Positions 1 through 7,647 of a stretch of 32,466 nt of DNA are shown in pieces (the stretch's first letter is position 1; the number at the start of each line of letters is the position of its first letter). The notes beneath the pieces are model-generated. The model worked only from the letters and a program-made list of their open reading frames with translations. It did not search any database and was not told where the DNA came from. Source of the stretch: an uncultured Opitutia bacterium (lineage in GTDB: Bacteria > Verrucomicrobiota > Verrucomicrobiia > Opitutales > Opitutaceae); NCBI GenBank assembly GCA_903869955.1, contig CAIQBC010000141.1, positions 1-32,466 of the forward strand, given 5' to 3'. The position numbers were made by a program, and so were the translations under genes.

Positions 1-2
1 CC

Positions 3-1349
3 GTCGTGCTGCGCGACCCGGCAGGGAAGGTGCCGCTCCGCATCCTCGAGCAAAGCTACCGCGCCGACGTCATCTCGACCGGCCTCATGCTCCAGCTCAA
101 TGAGGGCAAGACCATCACCTTCCTCGTGCGCGACAAGGACGCGAAGGAATTTCCCCTTCAGGGGAAAATCATCCGCAGCGGCTACAACCCGGCAGGTGGC
201 AGTGCGCCTGGCACACCTATCCTCGCTTCAGATGGACCCGAAAGTGGCAAAGTGGTGGCCTATCTCGCCGACCGGGGCGCGAACCTTGGCACTCCGATCA
301 TCGAGGTGGACGGCAAGCTCCGCTTCTCGTTGCCGGGCGAGCCGATTTTTCCCGCGCTCGCCGACGATAGCATCCTCCGGCCCACGCTCACCTGGCAGCT
401 TGCCGCCGACGCGCCTGCGAAGCTCGACGCCGAGCTGAGCTACATCACAGGCGGCTTTACTTGGCAAGCCGCCTACAATCTTGTCGCGCCGGAAAAGGGA
501 AACACACTGGACATTACTGGTTGGGTGACGATCCAGAATAATTCTGGCGCACGTTTCGAAAACGCCACCGTCAAGCTTATGGCTGGTGATGTGAACAAAA
601 TCAGGGAAGAATACGCCTCCGATCAAGTTTCCGTTGCCACCACGGCAGCCGCACAATCTGTGGCCGCTCCACCCATGGTTACGGAAAAATCCTTTGATGA
701 GTTTCATCTTTATTCGCTCGCCCACCCAGTAACGTTGCGCGACCGTGAGACCAAGCAAGTCGAGTTCATCCGTGCGACTGGCGTGAAGTCCGAAACATTT
801 TACGTCTATGACGGCGCGGCAGTCAGCAATTTCCAAGGAATGCGGGCCGAATTTCTCCGCAATCCCGACTATGGCACCCGATCCAACACCAAGGTGTCAG
901 CAATGCGCGAGTTCAAGAACACGAAAGAAAATGGCCTCGGCCTGCCACTGCCCAAAGGACGGGTGCGTTTCTACCGGCAAGACGATGCCGACCATCGTAT
1001 TGAGTTCACTGGGGAGAACAACCTCGACCACACGCCCGAAGGCGAGACGGTGCGCTTTTACACCGGCGACGTGTTTGATCTCGTCGGTGGGCGGACACGG
1101 GTTGATTTCCAACTCGACAACCGGGGCAACTCGGCGACGGAGAAATTCGAGATCAAGGTCCGCAACCGCAAGAAGGAGCCGGTGGAAATCCGCGTCGTCG
1201 AGCACCTCTACCGCTGGACGAATTGGACGATCACCGAGAAGAGCGACGAGTTCACCAAGACCGACGCGCAGACGGTCGAGTTCCGCGTGAAGCTCGCGCC
1301 CGACGAGGAGAAGCCCGTCACCTACACGGTACGCTACACTTGGAATTGA
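3..1349 (+). CDS. DUF4139 domain-containing protein (5' end missing)
   Basis: The reading frame is open from the window edge to TGA at 1347-1349, so the N-terminus is cut off; the GTG at 6 is probably internal. About 448 residues are visible. The central part contains a FTWQAAYNLV segment and the C-terminal part is beta-rich and charged, ending YTVRYTWN. Both are typical of DUF4139 proteins (a family that includes MuiA-like proteins), whose biochemical role is not established. Near residue 205-220 there is a low-complexity Ala/Thr/Val stretch between two beta-rich portions, probably a linker. No membrane segment is visible in the part present. A strong hairpin lies about 75 bases downstream. 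The family call is from sequence character only. Confidence 0.75.
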   Translation, partial: VVLRDPAGKVPLRILEQSYRADVISTGLMLQLNEGKTITFLVRDKDAKEFPLQGKIIRSGYNPAGGSAPGTPILASDGPESGKVVAYLADRGANLGTPIIEVDGKLRFSLPGEPIFPALADDSILRPTLTWQLAADAPAKLDAELSYITGGFTWQAAYNLVAPEKGNTLDITGWVTIQNNSGARFENATVKLMAGDVNKIREEYASDQVSVATTAAAQSVAAPPMVTEKSFDEFHLYSLAHPVTLRDRETKQVEFIRATGVKSETFYVYDGAAVSNFQGMRAEFLRNPDYGTRSNTKVSAMREFKNTKENGLGLPLPKGRVRFYRQDDADHRIEFTGENNLDHTPEGETVRFYTGDVFDLVGGRTRVDFQLDNRGNSATEKFEIKVRNRKKEPVEIRVVEHLYRWTNWTITEKSDEFTKTDAQTVEFRVKLAPDEEKPVTYTVRYTWN

Positions 1350-1424
1350 ACGGGTGGGGCCTTGGGAGAAGTGGGCCGACCGGTCAGGCCTTGGAGGCTT
1401 TCCGAATGGCGTCTGCCATTGTCG

Positions 1425-1449
1425 GGGCGCAGTCATGCTGCGCCCGTTT
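1425..1449 (+). terminator. Hairpin terminator after the DUF4139 gene
   Basis: GGGCGCAG (1425-1432) pairs perfectly with CTGCGCCC (1438-1445) across a 5-base loop and is followed by GTTTG. The stem is strong and the T-run is short. The position, about 75 bases after the stop codon, fits a transcription terminator. Confidence 0.5.
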
Positions 1450-1549
1450 GGAATCGCGGCCCGATTTGGCCGGAGGTGTGACCCTGAAAGAGTCTATTGC
1501 AGCACGGGTGAAAAAACGGAAAAAAGGCGATTTCTCAGAGGTGAAAACT

Positions 1550-1623
1550 TGGCTGCCCGACATGGATTCGAACCATGACTAGGCGAGTCAAAGTCGCCTG
1601 TGCTACCATTACACCATCAGGCA
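1550..1623 (-). tRNA. tRNA-Gln (anticodon TTG)
   Basis: Read on the minus strand, the acceptor stem TGCCTGA pairs with TCGGGCA (one T-G pair), followed by discriminator G and an encoded CCA at 1550-1552. The anticodon stem GGCGA/TCGCC encloses the 7-base loop CTTTGAC, giving anticodon TTG (glutamine, CAA/CAG). The T arm is CATGG-TTCGAAT-CCATG and the D arm contains the usual GGT. Total length is 74 bases including CCA. Two runs of six T on the minus strand (1511-1516 and 1520-1525) lie just downstream and could end transcription. A TTGACG on the minus strand (1657-1662) could be a -35 box, but no convincing -10 accompanies it. Confidence 0.96.
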
Positions 1624-1691
1624 AAGGAGCGGGCAGCGTGAGGTGCTTTAGGCGCGCGTCAAGACAGCATGAGAATTGGTAGGCTCAGTCT

Positions 1692-1743
1692 GTAGGGGCG
1701 GCTCTCCGAGCCGTCTGTGGTCGCCTCGGAGAGGCGCCCCTAC
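1692..1743. repeat. Palindromic double-hairpin (cloverleaf-like) repeat
   Basis: An outer stem of 8 base pairs (GTAGGGGC at 1692-1699 with GCCCCTAC at 1736-1743) encloses two small hairpins: GGCTC-TCC-GAGCC (1700-1712) and GCCTC-GGA-GAGGC (1723-1735). The two halves are nearly reverse complements. The two bases that break the long palindrome are exactly the ones that keep each small hairpin paired. It lies between the tRNA and trxA, in non-coding DNA. The form resembles REP-type or small non-autonomous elements; other copies cannot be checked here. Confidence 0.6.
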
Positions 1744-1821
1744 CTCCTGACGTACCACTGCCTGAGAATCCGTAGCCTACCACAAATGCGCCGAGGCCTC
1801 ACGCGAGGTGCAAACTTCCGT

Positions 1822-2145
1822 TCAAATCCGCGCGAGCAGTTTTTCCTTGAGCGTGGCTTTCGGCATCAGGCCGACAATGGTTTCCACGAGCTGGCCGTTC
1901 TTGAAGAGCAGCATCGTGGGGATGGCGCGCACGCCATATTCGGCGGAGACGGCGTCGTTGTCGTCCACGTTGAGCTTGGTGATCTGCACCTTGCCGGTCA
2001 GCTCGGTGGCAAGTTCCTCAAGGATCGGAGCGATCGCCTTGCAGGGGCCGCACCACGGCGCCCAGAAGTCCACGAGCGTGAGCGTGGCCGAGGCGATGGC
2101 GGTCTTGAAGGAGGTGGCGTCGAGGTTGGTGATGTTGGCGGACAT
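1822..2145 (-). CDS. trxA: Thioredoxin
   Basis: A 107-residue thioredoxin: a small cytoplasmic dithiol protein that reduces disulfides in target proteins and is recharged by thioredoxin reductase. The active site WCGPCK lies at residues 31-36 (Cys32 and Cys35, canonical numbering), preceded by VDFWAP. The cis-proline segment AIPTM is at 75-79. The length matches the family. The frame extends 25 codons upstream, but that part overlaps the preceding gene and is not thioredoxin-like, so ATG at 2145 is chosen. The leader CCGTTCAGTTTTCCACC has no Shine-Dalgarno motif. It follows the small gene at 2217-2522 and scpA on the same strand, probably in one transcript. Confidence 0.95.
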   Translation of the reverse strand: MSANITNLDATSFKTAIASATLTLVDFWAPWCGPCKAIAPILEELATELTGKVQITKLNVDDNDAVSAEYGVRAIPTMLLFKNGQLVETIVGLMPKATLKEKLLARI

Positions 2146-2216
2146 GGTGGAAAACTGAACGGTGAGGGAGGAAAGGTGAAAGTCAAAAGGGCGTGGTTGC
2201 TGGCGGGAAGGCAAAT

Positions 2217-2522
2217 TCACCTTGGCGCGGACGCCTGCAGGATCTCGGCGAGCTCCTTCGGCTCGACGCTTTCGAGGCGTTTGTGACGGCGCTTCAGCTC
2301 CTCGAAGGTCTTTACGACCGTCTCGGTCATGCGCCCGTGGGTCTCCTCCGAGCCGCCGACGAGCACGAACTGCTCGCCCGTCGTGAGACGCTTGTGGCCG
2401 TCGTCATGGTCGAGGGCGAGGCCGAGGAGGCCGGCGCGAACCTTGGCCGCCTTGGGCGGGTTAATTTTTGCCTTGGTGGCCGCGGGCACGGGCCGCGTGG
2501 GCTTGGTGGGTTTTTTGCTCAC
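2217..2522 (-). CDS. Small conserved-looking protein of unknown function, coupled to scpA
   Basis: A 101-residue protein starting with GTG at 2522. Its start overlaps the scpA stop by four bases (GTGA), a typical translational-coupling arrangement and the reason for choosing this start. The first 28 residues are Lys/Pro/Ala-rich and basic (MSKKPTKPTRPVPAA...), likely disordered. Residues 29-100 look folded, with the segment TTGEQFVLVGGSEETHGRM followed by a charged helix (VVKTFEELKRRHKR). No signal peptide or membrane segment is seen. I do not recognise the family. Its position suggests co-expression with the condensin kleisin ScpA, but says nothing definite about function. Confidence 0.7.
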   Translation of the reverse strand: MSKKPTKPTRPVPAATKAKINPPKAAKVRAGLLGLALDHDDGHKRLTTGEQFVLVGGSEETHGRMTETVVKTFEELKRRHKRLESVEPKELAEILQASAPR

Positions 2523-3304
2523 GCGGTCAACGTGCCGGCTTCGGCGGGCGTTTCAAGCGGGTTTTCTTCGGGGGGCGGTTCCTCACGCGCCGAGCACTCG
2601 ATGTCGGAGAACGCCTCGTTTTGCCGCACGCGCAGCCGGCCGAGGCGCGTGAGCTCCAGCACGGCCAGGAAAGTTGCCACGAGCACGCGCAGGCTCACGG
2701 GCCCGGTGAACAGGGCGGAGAACACAAACGTGGGCCGCGTGCGCGTGAGCGCGAGGAGCTCCTCCATCTTGTCGGCCACGGTCACCTGCTCGTCCTCGAT
2801 CTCACCGACGACGAGCTTTTCCGCGAGGCGGCGCAGCACGAGGTTGAACGTGGCCCAGAGGTCGAGCCGGCCGACGGGTTTGAGCGCCCGGTCGGCGGAG
2901 AGCACGGAGACGTGGCGGGCGAGCATGTCGCGCTGCGCGACGGCCAGCTCGTTGAGCTTGGCGGCGGCCTCCTTGAATTTTTTGTATTGGAGGAGCTGGT
3001 TGACGAGCTCCCAGCGCGGGTCGAACCCCTCGTCGTCTCCGTCGGGGTCCACGGCGGCCTCGCCCCGGGGGAGGAGCATCCGACTTTTGATCTCCATCAG
3101 CGACGCGGCCATGACAAAGAAATCGCCCGCGACCTCCAGGTCGAGCTGCTGCATCGAGCGGAGGACGGCGATGTATTGCCGGGTGACGGACTCGATGGGG
3201 ATGTCGTAGATATCGAGCTCGTTTTTTCGGATGAGAAAAAGGAGAAGGTCAAGCGGGCCTTCAAAGACGGGCAGCTTGATGCGGTGGTCGGTGTCGGAAA
3301 CCAT
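2519..3304 (-). CDS. scpA: Segregation and condensation protein A (kleisin)
   Basis: About 261 residues. ScpA is the kleisin subunit of the SMC-ScpAB complex that compacts and segregates the chromosome. The N-terminal signature KLPVFEGPLDLLLFLIRKNELDIYDIPI is split here into the recognisable blocks FEGPLDLLLFLI and IYDIPIESVTRQYI, followed by FFVMAASLMEIKSRMLLP, all diagnostic of the family. The C-terminal part (VRQNEAFSDIEC...) fits the winged-helix region that contacts the SMC head. The frame extends 14 codons upstream with no family similarity, so ATG at 3304 is preferred. The partner scpB is not in the window. The downstream small gene overlaps by four bases. Confidence 0.93.
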   Translation of the reverse strand: MVSDTDHRIKLPVFEGPLDLLLFLIRKNELDIYDIPIESVTRQYIAVLRSMQQLDLEVAGDFFVMAASLMEIKSRMLLPRGEAAVDPDGDDEGFDPRWELVNQLLQYKKFKEAAAKLNELAVAQRDMLARHVSVLSADRALKPVGRLDLWATFNLVLRRLAEKLVVGEIEDEQVTVADKMEELLALTRTRPTFVFSALFTGPVSLRVLVATFLAVLELTRLGRLRVRQNEAFSDIECSAREEPPPEENPLETPAEAGTLTA

Positions 3305-3427
3305 GCGGCGAGGCTGGCGGGCCGCCGCGGGCGAGGCAAATGACAAATGGCGGCGTTACGGACCTTGCGCCTTTCGTCAGACAAAACTCGCGACTTTGCA
3401 CGCGTCCTGCTTAATGGGGCGAACCGC

Positions 3428-4933
3428 ATGTCCACCGCCACCGATATTCCCGCGCCCGCCTCCGCCGCCGCCCGGCCTGCGCCCGTGCCCGAGGGCTTCT
3501 TCAAGCCCTACGACACGGACGGTTTTTTCGACGAGGTGCTCACGGCCAAGGGACGGGTCTGGCCGCACTACGCGCGCTTCCTGGAAAAATTCGCCGGGCT
3601 CAACAAGGCCGAGTTCGACGCCAAGCGCCGCGCCGTGGACCTCGCGTTTCTGCGGCAGGGCATCACGTTCAACGTCTATGGCGACTCGCAGGGTGCCGAG
3701 CGCATTTTCCCCTTCGACCTCATGCCGCGCATCATCCCGGCGCGTGAGTGGGAGCACCTCGAGGCCGGCCTCATCCAGCGCATCACCGCGCTCAACCTTT
3801 TCCTCCACGACATCTACCACGACCAGCACATCCTCAACGATGGCACCATCCCGGCGGAATACGTTTTCTCGGCGAAGCATTTCCGGCGCGAGTTCGTGAA
3901 CTTCAATGTCCCGCGCGACATCTACATCCATATCTGCGGCACCGACCTCATCCGCGATGACAAGGGCAACTACCTCGTCCTCGAGGACAACGGCCGCTGC
4001 CCTTCCGGCGTAAGCTACGTCCTCGAAAACCGCCGCGCCATCAAGCGCACGTTCCCGGAGAGCTTTGAGGAGTGCGGGGTCCGCCCGGTCGAGCACTACC
4101 CGGCCGAGCTGCTGAAGGTACTCAAGCACGTCGCCGCGTCCGGCGTGGCCGACCCGACCGTCGCGCTCCTCACCCCCGGCGCCTACAACTCCGCCTATTT
4201 CGAGCACACCTACCTCGCCCGCCAGATGGGCATCGAGATTGTCGAGGGCCGCGACCTGCTGGTGCGCGACCAGCGGGTCTGGATGCGCACGACCAAGGGA
4301 CTGCGCCCCGTCCATGTCATCTACCGGCGCATTGACGACGATTTTCTCGACCCGACCGTCTTCCGCAAGGACTCCGCGCTCGGCGTGCCCGGCCTCATCA
4401 ACGCCCTGCGGGCCGGGCATGTCTCGCTCGCCAACTCCATCGGCACCGGCGTCGCCGATGACAAGGTCATGTATTGTTTCGTGCCGCGCATGATCAAATA
4501 CTACCTCGACCAGGATCCCATCCTCCCGAACGTCCCCACCTATCTCGCCAACGAGGAGGCCGACCGGAAGCATATCCTCGCCAACCTCGACAAGCTCGTC
4601 GTGAAATCGGCCAACGAGGCCGGCGGCTACGGCATGCTGATGGGCCCGTCTTCCACCAAGGCCGAGCGCGAGGAGTTTGGCCGCAAGGTCGAGGCCGACC
4701 CGCGCAATTACATCGCGCAGCCGGTCGTTTCGCTCTCGCGCCATCCGACGTATTATGAGGGCGGTTTCGCCGGCCGGCACATTGATCTGCGGCCCTTCGT
4801 GCTCTACGGCGAAAAGCCGGTCATCATCCCCGGCGGCCTTACGCGCGTCGCGCTGCGCCCCGGCTCGCTGGTCGTCAATTCCTCCCAGGGCGGCGGCAGC
4901 AAGGACACCTGGGTGCTCTACGGCAACGAATAG
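3428..4933 (+). CDS. Circularly permuted ATP-grasp family protein (COG2308 type)
   Basis: A 501-residue protein of the circularly permuted ATP-grasp type 2 family (older names DUF404/DUF407). Diagnostic blocks in order: [21 protein letters not shown] near the N-terminus, [52 protein letters not shown], and the C-terminal [15 protein letters not shown] and [11 protein letters not shown]. Length and ends match the family, so the gene looks intact. ATP-grasp enzymes ligate a carboxylate to an amine or thiol; the substrate of this family is not firmly established. It usually sits with alpha-E (COG2307), transglutaminase-like and DUF2126 (COG4196) genes. Here those partners are missing apart from a fragment just downstream. 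ATG at 3428 is chosen over an upstream in-frame ATG at 3347 because similarity begins after it. Confidence 0.9.
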   Translation: MSTATDIPAPASAAARPAPVPEGFFKPYDTDGFFDEVLTAKGRVWPHYARFLEKFAGLNKAEFDAKRRAVDLAFLRQGITFNVYGDSQGAERIFPFDLMPRIIPAREWEHLEAGLIQRITALNLFLHDIYHDQHILNDGTIPAEYVFSAKHFRREFVNFNVPRDIYIHICGTDLIRDDKGNYLVLEDNGRCPSGVSYVLENRRAIKRTFPESFEECGVRPVEHYPAELLKVLKHVAASGVADPTVALLTPGAYNSAYFEHTYLARQMGIEIVEGRDLLVRDQRVWMRTTKGLRPVHVIYRRIDDDFLDPTVFRKDSALGVPGLINALRAGHVSLANSIGTGVADDKVMYCFVPRMIKYYLDQDPILPNVPTYLANEEADRKHILANLDKLVVKSANEAGGYGMLMGPSSTKAEREEFGRKVEADPRNYIAQPVVSLSRHPTYYEGGFAGRHIDLRPFVLYGEKPVIIPGGLTRVALRPGSLVVNSSQGGGSKDTWVLYGNE

Positions 4934-4937
4934 AACC

Positions 4938-5117
4938 CATGTCGCGCACCCCGGCGGCCGGGCCAACGAGACGTTCCCGGTCAACTCCTACGAGGCCGAA
5001 AGCCGCCGGCTCGCGCGCTTCACGACGCACGGCCACACGCCCGGCACGTTGAACGTCCCACCGCCAGAGAAACCCACTCCCGAGCAACCTTTCACACTCG
5101 ACCTGCGGGCGGTGTGA
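4938..5117 (+). pseudogene. Remnant of a gene, probably the 3' end of a DUF2126/COG4196 partner
   Basis: Four bases after the ATP-grasp stop, in another frame, an open stretch encodes about 59 residues starting [20 protein letters not shown] and ending [10 protein letters not shown], then TGA at 5115-5117. It has no credible start of its own. The pattern HPGGR...TFPVN.YEAE.RRLARF...GHTPG...PFTLDLR is, from memory, that of the extreme C-terminus of large transglutaminase-like/DUF2126 proteins, which cluster with this ATP-grasp family. I therefore read it as a deletion scar in which most of the partner gene was lost. The family match could not be tested here. Confidence 0.5.
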
Positions 5118-5219
5118 TTATTCCGAAATGGAGCCGCGACGTCCTCGTCACGATTGTGTCGCCAAACCATTCTTCTTCGCTTTCTTACGTGTTCTCGGAC
5201 ATCTAAGAAGTAATTGTTT

Positions 5220-5567
5220 CTACTTGGGTGAGATCATTACACAAAAATCTGCCGAAGATTTTCGGCTATCTTCCTTCTTTAGCAGCTTGAGCGCGGCTTG
5301 AGCAAGGTAAGGCCCTTCATGTATTGTCATCTGATGCCTCTTATTGGTGCCGGAAAAAGACATTGGCGAAAAACCTGAGAAAATTAGTCTAATGGCAATC
5401 CTGCCATCGCCTGTTGACTTCTCACATCGAATTGCCCACTCGGTATTTTCGGAAACGACGGGGTGGCTTTGTGGGAGTCCCCAGCGAAGCGATTTGCCAT
5501 CAAACTCTGTTTTTGAAAATGGAATTTTAACAAACCAATTGGGTGTTTCGGTGAGATAGGTAATCAT
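5220..5567 (-). CDS. Hypothetical small protein in an AT-richer stretch
   Basis: A 115-residue open frame starting MITYLTETPNWFVKIPF and ending DFCVMISPK, with a plausible amphipathic helix YLAQAALKLLKKEDS. It lies in DNA clearly richer in A+T than its neighbours, which suggests a foreign or decaying piece. No signal peptide, membrane segment or known motif is visible. The leader TTCACCATCTCACT has no Shine-Dalgarno motif. A 71-codon frame on the opposite strand overlaps it and is considered less likely. I do not recognise the family, and the gene may not be real. Confidence 0.4.
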   Translation of the reverse strand: MITYLTETPNWFVKIPFSKTEFDGKSLRWGLPQSHPVVSENTEWAIRCEKSTGDGRIAIRLIFSGFSPMSFSGTNKRHQMTIHEGPYLAQAALKLLKKEDSRKSSADFCVMISPK

Positions 5568-5660
5568 AGTGAGATGGTGAAGTGCCCAACGCGCAACCTT
5601 CGCCGCGAATGCATCAGCGCAAGCTAATAATTAGGGAACTATGAAGAGAGCCAGAAGAGT

Positions 5661-7553
5661 TCAGGCTTTAATTATTGTTGTCGCTGTCAGACTGTCATCA
5701 GCAGTCGAAAACTCTCCCTGCCCGAATTGCAGCGAGCTGAGCCGACGATAGAGGCCGTCCGGTTTGGCCGACAGCTCGGTGTGATTGCCCAGCTCCACCA
5801 CCCGGCCGGCCTCCAGCACGGCGATGCGGTCGGCCGTGCGGATCGTAGCGAGCCGGTGCGCGACGATGAACGTGGTGCGGCCCGCCATCAGGCGCTCCAG
5901 CGCGACCTGCACGAGCCGCTCGCTCTCGCTGTCGAGCGAGCTGGTCGCCTCATCGAGGATGAGGATGGCGGGGTCCTTGAGGATCGCGCGGGCGATGGCG
6001 ATGCGCTGCCGCTGGCCGCCGGAGAGCTGGATGCCCCGGTCGCCGACCAGCGTGGCGTAGCCGTCGGGGAAGCTGGAGATGAACTCGTCCGCGTTGGCGA
6101 GACGGGCGGCCTCGCGGATGGCGGCGTCGTCCGCGCCGGGCCGGCCATAGACGATGTTCTCCGCGATCGTGCCGCCGAAGAGCAGCACGTCCTGCGGCAC
6201 AATCGCCATCTGACCACGCAGCCAGTGCAGCGGATAGTCACGGGCGTCACGCCCGTCGAGCAGCAGCCGGCCGCTGTCAGGTGCGTAAAAACGCAGCAGC
6301 AGGGCAGTGAGCGTGGATTTGCCCGCGCCGCTCGGGCCGACGAGGGCGATGCGTTCGCCGGCACGTGCGGTGAGCGTGATATCGTGCAGCACGGCAACAT
6401 CGGGCCGCGAGGGATAGCGGAAACTCACCGCCGCAAACGCCACCTCGCCACGCAAGCGGGCGGGTGGCGGCCCGGCCGTCGTGTCCGGCGCTCCGACCGC
6501 GATTTCGGTCGGCTCGCGCAGGAGCTCGCGCACCCGCTGGGTCGCGCCGACCGTTTTCTGTAGCTGGCTGAACAATTCCGCCGCCTGCCCCATCGCACCG
6601 GCAACGAAAGTGGTGTAGAGCACAAAACGGGTGAGCTGCCCCGGGCTGATGCCGCCGCTCTGGAGCAGCCCGGCACCGAACCACAGCACGATCACGATGC
6701 CGCCGAAGAGCGCGACGATGAAGAACGCCACGAACACCGCCCGCCAGCGGGCGGCGCTGAGCGCGGCGGCGAGCACCCGGGCGTTGGCGCGTTCATAACG
6801 GCCGAGCTCAAACGACTCGTTGGCAAAGGCCTTCACGCTGGCGATGGCCTGCAAGGTTTCCTCCACGATGGTGTTGGTTGCGGCCAACTGGTCCTGGGTC
6901 TCGCGGGCGAAACCCCGCAGCCGCCGCCCGAAAAACACCGCCGCCGCGATGAGCAGCGGCAGGGTGCCCAGCATCACCGCTGTGAGCCGGCCCGAGGTGA
7001 GCGCGATCATCGTGATGCCGCCGAGCAGGAAGACGGTCTGCCGGCAGATCTGCGGGAGGGCATCAATCAGCGCGCCCTCGATCTGGGCCACGTCGGTCGA
7101 GATGCGGCTGGTGAGCTCGCCGACCCTCCGCTGCGCGAAAAACGCCATCGGCAACGAGATGAGCCGGCCGTAGCAGTCCCGGCGCAAGTCGGCCAGCGCG
7201 CTCTGGCCGACGCGGTTGAAGGACAGGGCGCTGTTGAACGATGCGAGCGCCTGCATTGTGACCGACGCCGCGAGCAGGAGCGCGACCTGATTGAGGCTGA
7301 GGGTGCCGAGCAACGGCACGGTGGCGAGGCCAGGATTCAGCGCGGAATCAATGAGCGTGCCCGCGAGGAGCGGAAATGCCAGCCCGAGGGTGGCGCTGAT
7401 GAACAGGGTGGTGAGCCCGGATAAAAACCGCGCCCGGTAAGGGCGGACATAGCGCGCGAGCGCAAAGGTCTGGCGCAGGTTTTCGCGGTTGAGCGCCGCC
7501 TTGGGGAGGCGGTCCTGGGCCATGTCGGCTTGGGCTGGTGTGGAACGTGCCAT
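5661..7553 (-). CDS. ABC exporter, fused membrane and ATPase domains (MsbA/ABCB type)
   Basis: A half-transporter of about 630 residues in the inner membrane that would dimerise. Numbered from ATG at 7553, six membrane helices occupy roughly residues 40-310. The nucleotide-binding domain follows: Walker A GPSGAGKST at about 406-414, Q-loop IVPQD near 451, signature LSGGQRQR near 510, Walker B ILILDEATSSLD near 530 and the switch His in VAHRLAT. All catalytic motifs are intact. The family includes lipid-A flippases (MsbA) and multidrug exporters; substrate cannot be told from sequence. A GTG-like upstream extension of 17 codons is Cys/Pro-rich and unconvincing, so ATG 7553 is used; ATG at 7523 is also possible. 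It lies 94 bases downstream of the rsmB-like gene on the same strand. Confidence 0.9.
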   Translation of the reverse strand: MARSTPAQADMAQDRLPKAALNRENLRQTFALARYVRPYRARFLSGLTTLFISATLGLAFPLLAGTLIDSALNPGLATVPLLGTLSLNQVALLLAASVTMQALASFNSALSFNRVGQSALADLRRDCYGRLISLPMAFFAQRRVGELTSRISTDVAQIEGALIDALPQICRQTVFLLGGITMIALTSGRLTAVMLGTLPLLIAAAVFFGRRLRGFARETQDQLAATNTIVEETLQAIASVKAFANESFELGRYERANARVLAAALSAARWRAVFVAFFIVALFGGIVIVLWFGAGLLQSGGISPGQLTRFVLYTTFVAGAMGQAAELFSQLQKTVGATQRVRELLREPTEIAVGAPDTTAGPPPARLRGEVAFAAVSFRYPSRPDVAVLHDITLTARAGERIALVGPSGAGKSTLTALLLRFYAPDSGRLLLDGRDARDYPLHWLRGQMAIVPQDVLLFGGTIAENIVYGRPGADDAAIREAARLANADEFISSFPDGYATLVGDRGIQLSGGQRQRIAIARAILKDPAILILDEATSSLDSESERLVQVALERLMAGRTTFIVAHRLATIRTADRIAVLEAGRVVELGNHTELSAKPDGLYRRLSSLQFGQGEFSTADDSLTATTIIKA

Positions 7554-7647
7554 GGGCGTGAAGTTGCAGGGCTCGCAAGGAAAAGGCGAGGGCCGCAAAC
7601 GCATCGCGGCGAGCCTTCCCTGGCAGGCGCAACCATCCGCTTACATT

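Noticed and set aside
5344-5559. A 71-codon plus-strand frame opposite the hypothetical gene at 5220-5567.
   Set aside because: Shorter than the minus-strand frame, without leader signals or recognisable motifs.
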